This document shows positions 24,558-37,700 of a stretch of 64,000 bases of DNA, piece by piece; position 1 is the first letter of the stretch; each line of letters opens with the position of its first letter. The position numbers and the translations under genes are program-made. Below the pieces are notes generated by a model, which was given only the letters and a program-made list of their open reading frames with translations, did no database searches and had not been told where the DNA came from. Source of the stretch: Acorus gramineus (lineage: Eukaryota > Streptophyta > Magnoliopsida > Acorales > Acoraceae); assembly GCA_030737835.1 (NCBI GenBank), contig JAUJYN010000017.1:3162001-3226000 (forward strand). Direction: 5' to 3'.

Positions 24558-27500
24558 AAGTCTAGTCCAAATAAAATACAACATGTGCCACATGCACGAT
24601 TTACAATACATACAATGACTCTAGGACTGCTGACAGCCTCACACTCACCACTCGCCGAATAGAACTGTCCACGCACATAAGACCATGCCACCGGAAGCTC
24701 CAGCTTCACGCCCAACACTGCCTCTAAAAAGAAACAATATCCGAAAGGTGAGCTACAAGCTCAGTGAGTGGTTGGAAACCAATCACCATTACAATAGTTT
24801 AATGTTAAGGCAATTTCCTTTCAAGGAAAACATGGGTGGAAACCCAATAGATAACAAGGTCACGCGGCGCGCGCGACCAACTTCACCCTCACCCTCACTC
24901 CGGGAGGGAGACTCTTGGGACTCTTGGGGAGAGACCATACCATTGATCGAAGAGACGCAGAATTACTGGTCTACACAACACTACTAGATCATCTACATTG
25001 AGATAACTGCCCAACGATGTCTCTAAACAACGATACATAACTGAACCCAACAATTATGGGAACGGACAAAAAACGAATGGGTCACGAGGCGACGTGACTT
25101 TACCTCAACCTGACCCTCACCCGTAAGAGTGACACAGGACTGTTGGAAGAAAACCTTTTGTTCTACACCCTTCGTCATCTTGTAGCCCTCTCCCGAGCAG
25201 CCTCTACCTGGTATACTCCCATGATCAGTACATCTGTCAAACGCATCGGTAGTACCTATAGGTGGGAGCCCCCTGTCAAGACAACTTTAACGTTGGGTAG
25301 CTTCAACACGCATCCGAAGAAGGGGAGAACAATTCCACACTCGCAAAATCATCTGGTAGCCCTCTCCCGTGTAGCCTCTACCTGTTGACCTTCTACGATC
25401 GGTACATCAGCCAGATGCGTACTGCGATACGCAACAGTAGCACCTACAAGTGGTGGCACACAAAGAGGACAGCTTCGATGCTGGGGTGTTCGACGCATGA
25501 CGATGTCAGGAGGAAACACCCCATGTTCGCAAAGCAAATCCTATGGGAAAGTCAACTACGCTTGATAATCACATATCGATGATATCGAATACTCTTGTAC
25601 TCCCACACGGTTGCGTCGCTCGGACACAAGGGGTTGCCTCTGCTCTCACGCAGAAATAAGCCCAAGGCACATAACCCAACAGGCGGTTCATACACACGCC
25701 TAGCACGGGTAGGCCTAGCTTAATGCCATAACTACCGGCTTAACAAAACCGATAAGATAATGAATTCTCTTGAATTCCAAACGAGTGCATCGCTCGGATG
25801 CACGGGGGCGATTACATCGCTAGCGCTCTAACTAATAAGGTACAACCCGACAACGGGTCATACCCACGCCTATTTCAGATAGGCCTAATCAGTTTTAACA
25901 TGCGCATATATATCCAGGAGAATTATATCTTAGTTATGTACATGAACTATATGCACGATAACATATCAAATAATTATAGGGATACTCCCTAACATGGATA
26001 AACAATATATATACCATGCATGGGCTAAATAATATGCATACAAGCCTACAAGCATACCTCATGTAAGCATACAAGCATGCCTCATACAAGCATACTAGCA
26101 TTCAAGCATATACCCTAAAATGCGTTGGATATCACCAACTTAAAAGGCAAGGGTCCAGCGCGATCTCGCGCACTTACAAGTGCATGCCAATATTCCCAAA
26201 CGAACCTGAGTCGAGTAGAAAATCGCATCTACTTACTCAGTTCCCGCAAAGAGGGAGGGCAAGAGAGAGGGAAAGTCTCATCCTCTTCGGAAGCTGGTCA
26301 TAGCTTTGCCCCAACAAGATGGGTGCAACAACCATACCATGTCCTCTAGTCTTATGACCAGGGAATATTAAGTATGCACCCGGTTATTAACCCAGGTTTA
26401 ATCATGCTAGATATTACTAACATAGGGAGGTAGTACTATAAATAGGGACTACCTAAGGCATGCATATTCTATACATTCATATTAACACACATCACGCATG
26501 CCCATGCACGAAGGGCGCATGCAAACATAATAATTCACACATGAATATGATACATAGGCAAGTATATGGTAGAAATAGAGGGTTCTACACAATATACGAG
26601 CTATACTAACCTAGCATGCAAATACCTAGCATATTATGGGTTAGACATGACCATACTACTTATCTAAATAAGTAGTATAGTCAGGGTGCCCAACGGATGC
26701 GCGACGCACGACTACGTGCATCCAACGCTTCCCGAAGGGTTGGATCGAACCACTCACCGATACCCGGATCGCCGCGCGTCCGGTCTACGAGATCTGCAAA
26801 ACACAACCAATGATCCACAATTAAAATATGGAACCTCCTATCACACATATAAGCCTACTTCATGAAGACCCTAACTCCTGATACTTCCATATTATCACAC
26901 AAGACACATGCAAACAACTCCTTGACACACAACCGAGCAAAACTGCAAAACCTGCTGCAACCAGCCCTACTAATTGATCTCCACAGCACCAAATACACAT
27001 CCAAAAATTATGAAATAAATCATACACATTCTCTGATATGCTGGGATCATAATCCATGAAGACATTAGAACCTAATTTTTCCTCTACAAGCCCAAAATAA
27101 ATTATTTCCAGAAGCAGGTCAATTCCTACGCGAATCTGGACAGGCCATGCAAAATAGGTTCTAACTTACAACACAGATATCATAATGACCCCAAATTTCA
27201 TATATAACATCTAGCCACATAGGTGATCAAATCATAAGCAGACATAATTCTAAAACTATGCCTCTAAATACTAGATTCACTGAGATCTTTAAAAGACAAG
27301 GAGCTGTATTACCAAAACAGGGGGAGGGAAATGGGGAGATGCGGGGATCTCGACACACCCACGACCACCTCAACCACCACCACCACACCAGCACCTCCTC
27401 AAGCCCTTCATGGCAGAAAACAGGGGTGCAAAGGGGGGGGGTATGAGAGGGAGCTAAGGAGAGGAGAATCAACAACAACAACAACATGAATGCACACACA

Positions 27501-27632
27501 CACACCTTAATCATCTTCTTTGCACCTCCCCCCCCCCCTTTTGTGCTTCTTCTTCTCCTTCACTTGCTGATTTTTTTCTTCTTTAAAACTCACTAAAGAA
27601 AGCCTAAAAGGGAGAGAAAAGAGAGGGACGTT

Positions 27633-27676
27633 GGAGGGAGAGGGAGAGGGAGAGGGAGAGGGAGAGGGAGAGAGAG
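27633..27676. repeat. GAGGGA minisatellite
   Basis: About seven consecutive 6-bp units in the CT-rich leader of the minus-strand LTR. The sister LTR has only about two units at 33615-33630. Confidence 0.85.
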
Positions 27677-28045
27677 TTCTCACTCTCAAAGGGTGTTTAA
27701 TGCCCAAAAAGTGGGTGGTTGGGGGGGGGGGGGTTGACCTTGTCAACCCAACCAAGGAAACAAACAAAACCCATTGACTTGACAAAGTCAACTTTGACTG
27801 GTCAAAGTCTCCATTTGACAATCCAGTATCGACCAAAACCCGGATACGATTTGGAACTGCATAATTTCCTAAAACGTAACTAGAACTCGATGAAATTTTT
27901 ATGGGTAGTACAAAATGGTACCAGGACCCATAATATGCAGTTAGATTTTCAATCAGAGTACTCCAACTCCCGTAGGTGGCTAAAAGCTAAAATTTTAGCG
28001 ACTCCAATCGAAAAAAATAAGGCTCCAAATGACACAGGCATAACA

Positions 28046-28060
28046 TTCTCCCCCCCTTAG
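28046..28060 (-). other. polypurine tract
   Basis: TTCTCCCCCCCTTAG on the plus strand, that is CTAAGGGGGGGAGAA on the element strand, immediately inside the 3' LTR. Confidence 0.85.
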
Positions 28061-30769
28061 AAAATTTAGTCCTCGAAATTTAAGGAAACCCAAAGGGGGG
28101 ACCGAACATAGCCAGTATCATACATTGACCCTTTGCTCCCAAGTGGTCCATGCGCCACACTGGTGCTACCGACACACTTTAATCAAAGGAATGGTCTTGG
28201 TGACGAGCCTCTTCTCACGTTGGTCCATGATCTCGATCCACTGCTCCACGAACGACGAATCCATCTCGAGGGTGAGGCAGTCGAACGGAAAGACATGAGC
28301 AGGATCGTGGACATAACGCCTCAGCTTCGAGACAAGGACGACATCGAGGGCATGAGCCAGCTGTGGGGGAAAGGCTACATGACAAGCCACCTCCCCAATC
28401 CACTCAAGGACGAGAACCGGTCCGATGAAGGGCCGACTCAGCTTGCCCCGAACGTCGAAACGGAGGGTGCCCTTAAACCCAAACACCTTCAGGAAAACAT
28501 GGTCACCAAACCCAAAGGAAAGCTCCTGGCGACGATGACCTGCGTAGCCCTTCTGTCGGTTCTGGGAGGTGCGGATGCACACATGAACCAACCCGGCCAC
28601 TGCAAGGTCAAATAAATATTTTGTGGCCCCTCCAACTGGCGCTCCTCAATCGTCCCAACACGAGGGAGGTATAAAACTGCACCTATAGAGTGCCTTTTTC
28701 AGATCCATTTGGATGCTCGAATGGCAGTCGTCTTGTAGGCATACCCCAACCAATGGATGGTGCCTCACCCAACAGCCCTTATCATCGAGCACGCAAACAC
28801 TTAGCATGTCCTCCAAGGTCTGAATCGTACTCTTGCTTGGCCATTGGTCGGCGGCGAAACGCTGTACTTCGATGGAGGCTCGCGCCAAAGCCTGCCAAGG
28901 CTGTGCCATAACCTCACAATAACCCTCGCGTCTCAATCGGAAATAGCGTCGGCCGGAGTGCCATGAAGACAAACAATCATGAAGGTTGAAACCCACGTCA
29001 AGGCGTCCAGAGACTCAATCAATCGGATTAGGGAGGGAAGCGCGGACTTAGTCAGTCGGTCAATGATCACCTAGACGGCGTCGCGACCCGAACGTGACTT
29101 TAGCGAGCCCGCAACAATCCAAGGTAACCCACACATCCACTAAGGAATCTCGATGGACTAACGCTTTCCACTCAATGATGATTCTCGAACTTTGCCTGAG
29201 GGCATGCCAACCCGGGGAAACAAAGTTACCCATCGCTTTCACATCTCGCTACTAGCAATTTCAACGAAGACTACCTCAAAGTAGTCCACGGAGGCCCAAT
29301 AAAACTTTTGAGATCCACGAAGGCATCCGGCGCATTCGTCAACCTCGACGGCAGTACTTAAAACTCGTAGTGCCCAAAACGGTCACGAAAGGCCATCTAC
29401 GGGATGTCCAACTCCCGGATCTCCAACTTGTGGTACCCTTGTGCGAAGATCGATCTAACAGAAGACACTCGCTCCCAGAGCTGGTCAAATAGATCATCAA
29501 TTCACAGCAAGGGGTACCTGATCTTCAACCCTTACGGGAAGATCAAAACAACACCTCGAACAATTAAGTCCAGATTCTGCTCCTCGAGCATGGCTGGCGC
29601 TCATGATGACACTTACACGCTTGGTAAGCCACTCAACCGCACTTAATCCACAAGACACGCAATAAGGGGTCATCGAACCTCGACAATGCCTATGCGACGT
29701 CATCTATCTGATAGGGTGGTTGAGTCCCATCACGAACGCTAGCATCGCGTCTCCTCGTTTACGACCCATGTGGGGGCAAAACGCGACAGTATCGCGAACT
29801 GTGCTCCACATGCCACCACCGACATGTCGCCCAACTTCAACCATTGGAACTCCAGCATCCTGCATTCAATGGGTAGATTCATCACGGGGAGTCCACGCTC
29901 TCGACATCATCCGGTAGCACTCTCCCAGTGTGGCCTCTACCTGGTGGCCTCCCAAGCCCACTATCTCTGCCATATGGGCGCACCAACAAGCATAGTATCT
30001 GGGAGCACCTCACAGAGCTCTGGCCTCAGCCGGGCAGCTACAACGCACAATGATATATCGAAGCGACTCCAAATGCCACTATGGAACTATCTCCACAAGC
30101 GATCGCCCACTAAGCTGCAAAAGGACGCACTCAATCCTGATCGTACGCATCACCACTAGCTACAGCACCTTCCAAGTGAGAGTGAAAGGCAATCATCAAA
30201 CAGATGTTTCAAAGATATTCCCTAACTGGGGAAAGGAACTCCTTGGGAGGGCACCATGAGGTCCCGATATAGGATATCTTGACAACCAAACAAGGAATAC
30301 AGAGTACCCTAGCGGGGTCTCAACGATGACCCCGCAAAGCCCCTTAATCCTGAGCAGGAAAACAAAAGAAGACATCGTCCATTAATGAGCAATATGTCAC
30401 ATCCTCAGAACTTGAAACTGGTGCCGCACGGGAAATCCATGGTTACAAGCAATACCAATGCACGGGAACGAAGCTCCATTATTGAGACCGATCCATACCT
30501 TAGAAATTGCAACCATTTCATCACTACCATACTACTAGGCTGGAAACTCCTGCCCAAGCCTTAGTCCAACAACAAGGGACCAAACAACTGACCTTATTCA
30601 GTCGACCCAGTCGACAACTTAAAGAGGGGGTCCAAGGGTGGCCACGTCCACGTCCATAGATGCAAGGAGGCATGTCAGCAACCTAAGATAAACTTCTAAA
30701 ACCAGAGTACTCGGATGACAATCCTACGACTCATCTATACGACTAGACTTAGGCTCTGACAGGACCAAG
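28061..30769 (-). pseudogene. heavily decayed chromovirus internal region
   Basis: On the minus strand only short stretches of pol can be recognised. An integrase C-terminal segment ([36 protein letters not shown]) lies near 28300-28520. Integrase core pieces lie near 28650-29000 and 29060-29240. A reverse-transcriptase piece (DDLFDQLWERV, KLEIRELDIP) lies near 29400-29500. The interval between the RT and integrase pieces is far too short for a complete RT and RNase H. No gag zinc knuckle was found in 29700-30769, and part of it (about 29870-29960) resembles LTR sequence. The region is broken many times. Confidence 0.8.
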
Positions 30770-30781
30770 CTCTGATACCAA
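30770..30781 (-). other. primer-binding site (initiator Met tRNA)
   Basis: GCTCTGATACCA on the plus strand is TGGTATCAGAGC on the element strand, complementary to the 3' end of plant initiator methionine tRNA, four bases inside the 5' LTR. Confidence 0.9.
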
Positions 30782-30785
30782 CTTT

Positions 30786-33700
30786 TGTCATGCCCCAGGG
30801 CGGCCGTCGCCGAGACGCGACAATATATAAAGTATCAGCTATCAAGTACAAGAGGTCAACAATGACTCCAATAAATAACACACAAGCTGACAAAGCAATG
30901 ATAACTGGTAACTCAATTGAAAAGCGGAAACATAAAAAATATCAATAAGTCTGTAAACCAAAAATATCATTACAGACTCGAATACAAAATCAATGTTCTA
31001 TGAGAGCCAAGTCTAGTCCAAATAAAATACAACCTGTGCCACATGCACGATTTACAATACATACAATGACTCTAGGACTGCTGACAGCCTCGCACTCGCC
31101 ACCTGCCGGACAGAACATTCCACGCACATAAGACCATGCCACTGGAAAGCTCTAGCTCCACGCCCAACACTGCCCCTAAAAAGAAACAGTATGCGAGGGG
31201 TGAGCTACAAGCTCAGTGAGTGGCTGGAAACCAATCACCATTACAACAGTTTAATGTTAAGGCAATTTCCTTTCAAGGAAAACATGGGTGGAAACCCAAT
31301 GGATAACTAGGTCACGCGGCAGCGCGACCAACCTCACCCTCACCCTCACTCCTGGAGGGAGACTCTTGGGACTCTTTGGGAGAGACCATACCATTGGTCG
31401 AAGAGACGCGGTATTACTTGTCTACGCAACACTACTAGATCATCTACATCGAAATAACTGCCCAACGATGTCTCTGAACATCGATACGTAACCGGACCCA
31501 ACAACTATGGGAACGGAAGAAAAATGAATGGGTCACGTGGCGACGTGACTTCACCTCATCCTCACCCTCACCCCTAAGGGTGACACAGGACAGTTGGAAG
31601 AAAAACTTTTGTTCTACACCCTTCGTCATCTGGTAGCCCTCTCTAGAGCAGCCTCTACCTGGTATACTCCGATGATCAGTACATCTGCCGAACACCTTGG
31701 TAGTACCTGTAGGTGGGAGCTCTCTATCAGGACAGCTTTAACGTCGGGTAGCTTCAACACGGATCCGAAGAAGGGGAGAACAATTCTACGCTCGCAAAAT
31801 CGTTCGGTAGCCCTCTCCCGCGTAGCCTCTACCTATCGGCCTTCCACGATCGGTACATCAGCCAGATGCGTACCGCGATACGCATCAGTAGCACCTACAA
31901 GTGGTGGCACCCAAACAGGATAGCTTCGACGCTGGGGTGTTCGACGCACGACAATGTCAGGAGGAAGCACCCCACATTCATAAAGCGAACCCTATGAGAA
32001 AGTCAACTACTCTCGATAATCACATATCCATAATAACGAATACTCTTGTACTCCCACACGGTTGTGTCGCTCGGACACAAGGGGTTGCCTCTGCTCTCAC
32101 GCAGAAATAAGCCCAAGGCACATAACCCAACAGGCGGTTCATGCACACGCCTTGATCGGGTAGGCCTAGCTTATTGCCATAACTACCGGCTTAACAAAAC
32201 CGATAAGATAATGAATTCTCCTGAATTCCAAACGAGTGCATCGCTCGGATGCACGGGGGCGATTACATCGCTAGCGCTCTAACTAATAAGGTAAAACCCG
32301 ACAGCGGGTCATACTCATGCCTATTTCAGATAGGTCTAATCAGTTTTAATATGCGCATATATATCCAGGAGAATTATATCTTAATTATGTACATGAACTA
32401 TATGCACGATAAGATGTCAAATAATTATAGGGATACTCCCTAACATGGATAAACAATATATATACCATGCATGGGCTAAATAATATGCATACAAGCCTAC
32501 AAGCATACCTCATGTAAGCATACAAGCATGCCTCATACAAGCATACTAGAATTCAAGCATATACCCTAAAATGCGTTTGATATCACCAACTTAAAAGGGA
32601 AGGGTCAAGCGTGATCTCGCGCACTTACAAATGCATGCCATTAGTCCCAAACGAACCTGAGTCGAGTAGGAAATCGCATCTACTTACTCAGTTCCCGCAA
32701 AGAGGGAGGGCGAGAGAGAGGGAAAGTCTCATCCTCTTCGGAAGCTGGTCATAGCTTTGCCCAACAAGATGGGTGTAACAACCATACCATGTCCTCTAGT
32801 CTTATGACCAGGAATATTAAGTATGCACCCGGTTATTAACCCAGGTTTAATCATGCTAGATATTACTAACATAGGGAGGTAGTACTATAAATAGAGACTA
32901 CCTAAGGCATGCATATTCTATACATTCATATTAACACACATCACGCATGCCCATGCACGAAGGGCGCATGCAAACATAATAATTCACACATGAATATGAT
33001 ACATAGACAAGTATATGGTAGAAATAGGGGGTTCTACACAATATACGAGCTATACTAACCTAGCATGCAAATACCTAGCATATTATGGGTTAGACATGAC
33101 CATACTACTTATCTAAATAAGTAGTATAGTCAGGGTGCCCAACGGATGCGCGACGCATGACTACGTGCATCCAACGCTTCCTGAAGGGTTAGATCGAACC
33201 ACTCACCGATACCCGGATCACCGCGCGTCCGGTCTACGAGATCTGTAAAACACAACCAATGATCCACAATTAAAATATGGAACCTCCTATCACACATATA
33301 AGCCTACTTCATGAAGACCCTAACTCCTGATACTTCCATATTATCACACAAGACACATGCAAACAACTCCTAGACACACAACCGAGCAAAACTGCCAAAC
33401 CTGCTGCAACGAGCCCTACTAATTGATCTCCACAACACCAAATACACGTTTAAATATAATGAACAACAACAACAACATGAATGCACACACACACACCTTA
33501 ATCATCTTCTTTGCACCCCCTTTTGTGCTTCTTCTTCTCCTTCACTTGCTGATTTTTTTCTTCTTTAAAACTCACTAAAGAAAGCCTAAAAGGGAAAGAA
33601 AAGAGAGGGACGTTGGAGGGAGAGGGAGAGTTCTCACTCTCAAAGGATGTTTAATGCCAAAAAAGTGGGGGGTTGGGGGGGGGGGGGTTTGACCTTGTCA

Positions 33701-34000
33701 ACCCAACCAAGGAAATAAACAAAACCCATTGGCTTGAAAAAGTCAACTTTGACTGGTCAAAGTCTCCATTTGACAATCCAGTATCGACCAAAACCAGAAT
33801 ACGATTCGGAACTACATAATTTCCTAAAACGTAACCAGAACTCGATGAATTTTTATGGGTAGTACAAAACAGTACCAGGACCCATAATATGCAGTTAGAT
33901 TTTCAATCAGAGTACTACAACTCCTGTAGGTGGTTAAAATAAAAAAATTTAGCGACTCCGATCGAAAAAAAATAAGGCTCCAAATGACATAGGCATAACA
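30786..34000 (-). repeat. 5' LTR of the 21765-34000 element (type b)
   Basis: 3215 bp, from TGTTATGCCTATGTC at 34000 down to GGGGCATGACA at 30786. It is shorter than its partner mainly because about 0.5 kb around 33450 is absent relative to 26980-27480. Confidence 0.88.
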
Positions 34001-34514
34001 CGGATGACGAGATGGGAACCTCCCATATGTTTTGCTTAGATAGATACCGTTTAGTTACCCAAGCAACCCAAAGGGACTCTTTACCTGAAAGCACTTCCCA
34101 AAGTCTAGCACCTGCGGCTGCCTGGACCCAATCCGTTATACGCTTAAGGCCAAGACCTCCTTCTGCTTTTGGGGAACAAACAATATCCCATTTCACATGA
34201 TGAATAGCCCTTTTCAAGGTTGGTCCTCTCCAAATGAAGCTCCGGATGACCTTTTCCATGGCCTTGATGGTCCCACAGGGCAAAAGAAAAGCCGCAGACC
34301 AGTAAATTTGAAAGCTAAGTAGGGTTGACTTTGCAAGCTCGAGCCTCCCAGCTAGGGAAAGTATGTGCCCATGCCAAAGCTGGAGATGTTTACGAAGTTT
34401 ATCCACCAAAGGCAAGCAGAGGTGGGGGAAAGAGCCCCTGTGAAGAGGGGCAGTCCCAAATACGTCACTGGTAAACGCCCTTCATCAATTTCAAGTGCCG
34501 TCACGAATTGAGGA
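34001..34514 (-). mobile_element. L1-type LINE, RT C-terminal piece
   Basis: The minus strand encodes LPVTYLGLPLF near 34490-34440, then LSLAGRLELAKSTLLSFQIYW and IRSFIWRG near 34380-34230, and KAEGGLGLKRITDWVQAA near 34150. These are hallmarks of the region following the reverse-transcriptase palm in plant L1 LINEs. It is bounded on the right by the chromovirus at 34515 (target duplication GAGGA) and on the left by the element ending at 34000 (CGGAT). Confidence 0.92.
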
Positions 34515-34793
34515 TGTTATATATGTGTCACTTTTTGCCTGCTGGTAACCATTGGAGCATTTTGGCAGTTTTTGAGTTTTTTCGTTTTTCGATCGGAACC
34601 GCAAAATTTTGGACTGTTAGCTATCGTCCTGTGTTTGAGGACTCCGATTAAAAATCTAACTGCATATTATGTGTCCTGGTGCCATTTTAAGCCACTCACA
34701 AAAATTTCATCGAATTTCGATAACGTTTTTGAAATTTCACAGTTCTGGGGCGTATCCGGGTTTTGACCGAGCGAGAAGTCATTGGGAGAGTTG

Positions 34794-37700
34794 TGTTATA
34801 TATGTGTCACTTTTAACCTTCTGGTAACCGTTGGGACATTCTGGCAGTTTTTTGATTTTTTCGTTTTTCGATCGGAACCGCTAAAATTTTGGACTGTTAG
34901 CTATCGTCCTGAGTTAGAGGACTCCGATTGGAAATCTAACTGCATATTAGGTGTCCTGGTGCCATTTTAGGCCTCTCACGAAAATTTCGTCGAATTCCGG
35001 TAACGTTCTGAATTTCGCAGTTTCGGGGCGTATCCGGGTTTTGACCGAGCGAGAAGTCATTGGGAGAGTTGACTTGGTCAAAGTGGGGCCATGACTTGGT
35101 CAACCCTTTTTGTCTTCTTGTGTGGTTGGGTTGACCCAAGTCAAATCCCACTTAACCCCTCACTTAAGCCCTAATTGAACTTGATTAAGCCTAATCAAGT
35201 GGTTTGACTTTATATAAATGAAATCTAAAAAGGTTGCCCACTATTCATCATCTTCTTCCCTTAGCTCTCTCTCTCCCCTTCTCCATTTTTCTTGGTTTTG
35301 AGCCCCTTGGAGGGCTTGAAACTAAAAACCTAAATCATAGAAAGGCTAGATCGGGTCCCGATCTACGCCCCGGTGTTCTCGGATTCGAATTCCGAGGAGT
35401 TTGGCCCCTTCATCCCCCCTCTTTTCTCCTCTGATTTGGGCCAATTCGAGAGCCAAGGAAGATCTCGGTGTTGGAGGCCTTTGGGGAAAGGTTTCGGTGC
35501 GCGGAGAGCTACCGAACATCCTCTCCTTCCCTTGGTAAGCCCTTTTTCCTCTCTTTTCTTGCTTAGATGTATGTTAGGAGGATGGTTTTGGGGTTGGGAG
35601 GCGGTCGGTGGCTGTGGGTGGCCGTCGGAGGGCTGTGGGTGGTGGTCGGAGGCCATTGGTGGCTGTGGAAGGGAGTTTGGGTGGTCGGGCAGGAGGTTAG
35701 GCAGTCCGGGCAGGGTGGGCGGCTGTCCCGGGTGAGTTAGCAGCGGGCGCAGCAGGCAGGCGCACCAGGTGGCCGGGCGCGCGAGTGTGTGCGCGCAGGC
35801 GTGCGCGCGACGTGCGCTCGGGTGGTGCTGCGGGCGTGCTGGGCGCGCTGGGTAGGGCTGGCAGGGCTAGGCGTGCCGGGTAGGCTGGCTGGGCTGTGCG
35901 CGCTGGCAGGCCGGGCAGGCAGGCTGGGCGCGCAGGCGTGCTGGGCAGGAGGTGCTCGGGCATCAGGCGAGCAGTGCTTGGGCGTGCAGGCGAGCGGTGC
36001 TCGGGCCACTCAGCGATGCGCGCAGGCAGGCAGCACGGGCAGCAGGCTGGCAGGCGCGCTGGGCGCGTGTTGCGCTGGCGTGCGCGTGGGCGCTGGGTGA
36101 GGGTCCCGGGTGCTGGGCGCTGAGCGCTGGGAGCTGGTCGCGGGTGCTGAGCGTTGAGCGCTGGGCACCGCAGAGGAGCATACGCGCGGGGCGCTGGGCA
36201 GAGGCGCAGGCGTGCGCGTGGTGAGGAGGGCAGTGGGTGCGAGCGGGTGGTGCGCGCGTGGTGCGCGCGGGGCGAGGCTGGTGGTGCGCGCGGAGCGGGG
36301 CTGGAGGTGCCCGCGGCTCGAGGCGCTGGGCGCGCGGCGCGTGCGGTGTGCTCGCGGGTCAGCGCGGGGCGTGCGGGGTGCGCGCGGGCTGCTGCGGCGG
36401 GGCGCAGTGGGCGCGCGGTGCACCCGAGTGGCTCGGCGGCGTGTCCAGGCGGCGGGCAGGGGCCCGGCGGTGCGCCTGGGTGCGCGGTTTGAAGCGCGGC
36501 GGCGCATCCGGGGGCGGGTGGCCGTGCGGGTGGTTGCCGGGAGTGTGGGAGTGTGTCGGGGTGCTCGGGCTAGCGTGCGTACGGGTCGTATGTACGTTTG
36601 CCCGAGTGTTGGGTATTCTTTGTGTATTTTGGTATATTTTGTAGTATTTGTGGGTTTTACTCACCAAGTTACTACCCTGTCTTGCAGATCTTGACGGACG
36701 GTCGCGCGACGACCCGACTTCCGGTGAGTGGGACAATCCAACCCAGTTGGGAGGCATACTACTCACTTGGGAGTGTATTGCCCTCCCCTGGGGCACCATG
36801 GATTTATATTAACCTGTTGTAAAATATTAATCCATGCTGCATGATTTAAAAGTAGTATGCATGCTACCCTAGACTTTGCATGTTAGGGACTTGCACCCTT
36901 AGGATATGTGTAAGAGCCATGCATCATGTCCCCCTGTTCTCATGCTAGGAAGCCTTGGCCTATGCATGCGTCCTACTAGTTTATTTATTAAATTGAATGC
37001 TAGTGTATGTTAAATTACATGCCTTAGATAATATTATAGGGAGGGGCCTTGCGAGGTCAACATTGAGACCCGGGTTAGGGTACTCCGTGTTCCTTGTTTG
37101 GTTGTCGGGATGTCCTGTATCGGGACCTCATGCTGCCCTCCCAAGGTTCTTGTCCCAATAATATTATATCTCTAATTGATAATTAATGATTTACCCCTTG
37201 TATGATTATTAGCATCTTAGTGAATATTATAGGGGAGGGGCCTTGCGAGGACAGCGGTGAGACCCGGGCTAGGGTGCTCCGTGTTCCTTGTTTGGTTGTC
37301 GGGGTGTCCTATATCGGGAACTCACGCTGCCCTCCCAAGTTTCTTTCCCCCAATGATATTCCAACCTTGCTATTATTGTATATGTTCCCCGCATCTTGGT
37401 TATGCGCCCTGGAGGAATTCTGAAGAATTCATGACATTAGAGTCGTTGAGATGTGTAGTCGGCGGATCCGAGTGGATCATATGCGTATGGATAGGCTGTT
37501 CTGTCCCCTTCGTTGGATCCGGTAGAGGCTGCCCCAGCGTTAGAAAGGCCGTCCCTTCCAAGGGCTCCCATCAGTAGGCGCCTCCCGATATTTGTGACGG
37601 ACTGTGCTGAAGTTGTGGGTGAAAGCCAAGCGGCCTACGGAGTGGAGGAGAGACTATCGGTGGACCATGGACAGCCTAGTCAGTCCCAAAATCCTATGTC

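Larger units (their letters stand above)
21765..28045 (-). repeat. 3' LTR of the 21765-34000 element (type b), split
   Basis: The LTR reads from TGTTATGCCTGTGTC at 28045 down to GGGGCGTGACA at 21765, with a plus-strand solo LTR at 21992-24557 inserted in it. Where related LTRs have a GC-rich tract, this type has an AT-rich stretch (about 26800-27340), though the flanking CAG and GTGAGT sites are kept. It carries a GAGGGA minisatellite at 27633-27676 and TTGAC repeats at 27735-27830. Confidence 0.88.
21765..34000 (-). mobile_element. two-LTR chromovirus-related element, minus strand, degenerate inside
   Basis: The 5' LTR is at 30786-34000 and the 3' LTR at 21765-21991 plus 24558-28045 (split by a solo LTR). 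The primer-binding site (30770-30781) and polypurine tract (28046-28060) are in place. The target duplication is CGGAC (21760-21764) and CGGAT (34001-34005), one difference. The internal region is only about 2.7 kb and strongly decayed, with many breaks, yet long stretches of the two LTRs (compare 25890-26480 with 32330-32940) look nearly identical. The element is therefore probably a recent insertion of a copy that could not code for its own movement. Confidence 0.88.

Noticed and set aside
28133-28615. Plus-strand open frame of 160 codons
   Set aside because: It is the complement of the decayed integrase C-terminal region of the minus-strand element, which matches known integrase motifs on the other strand.
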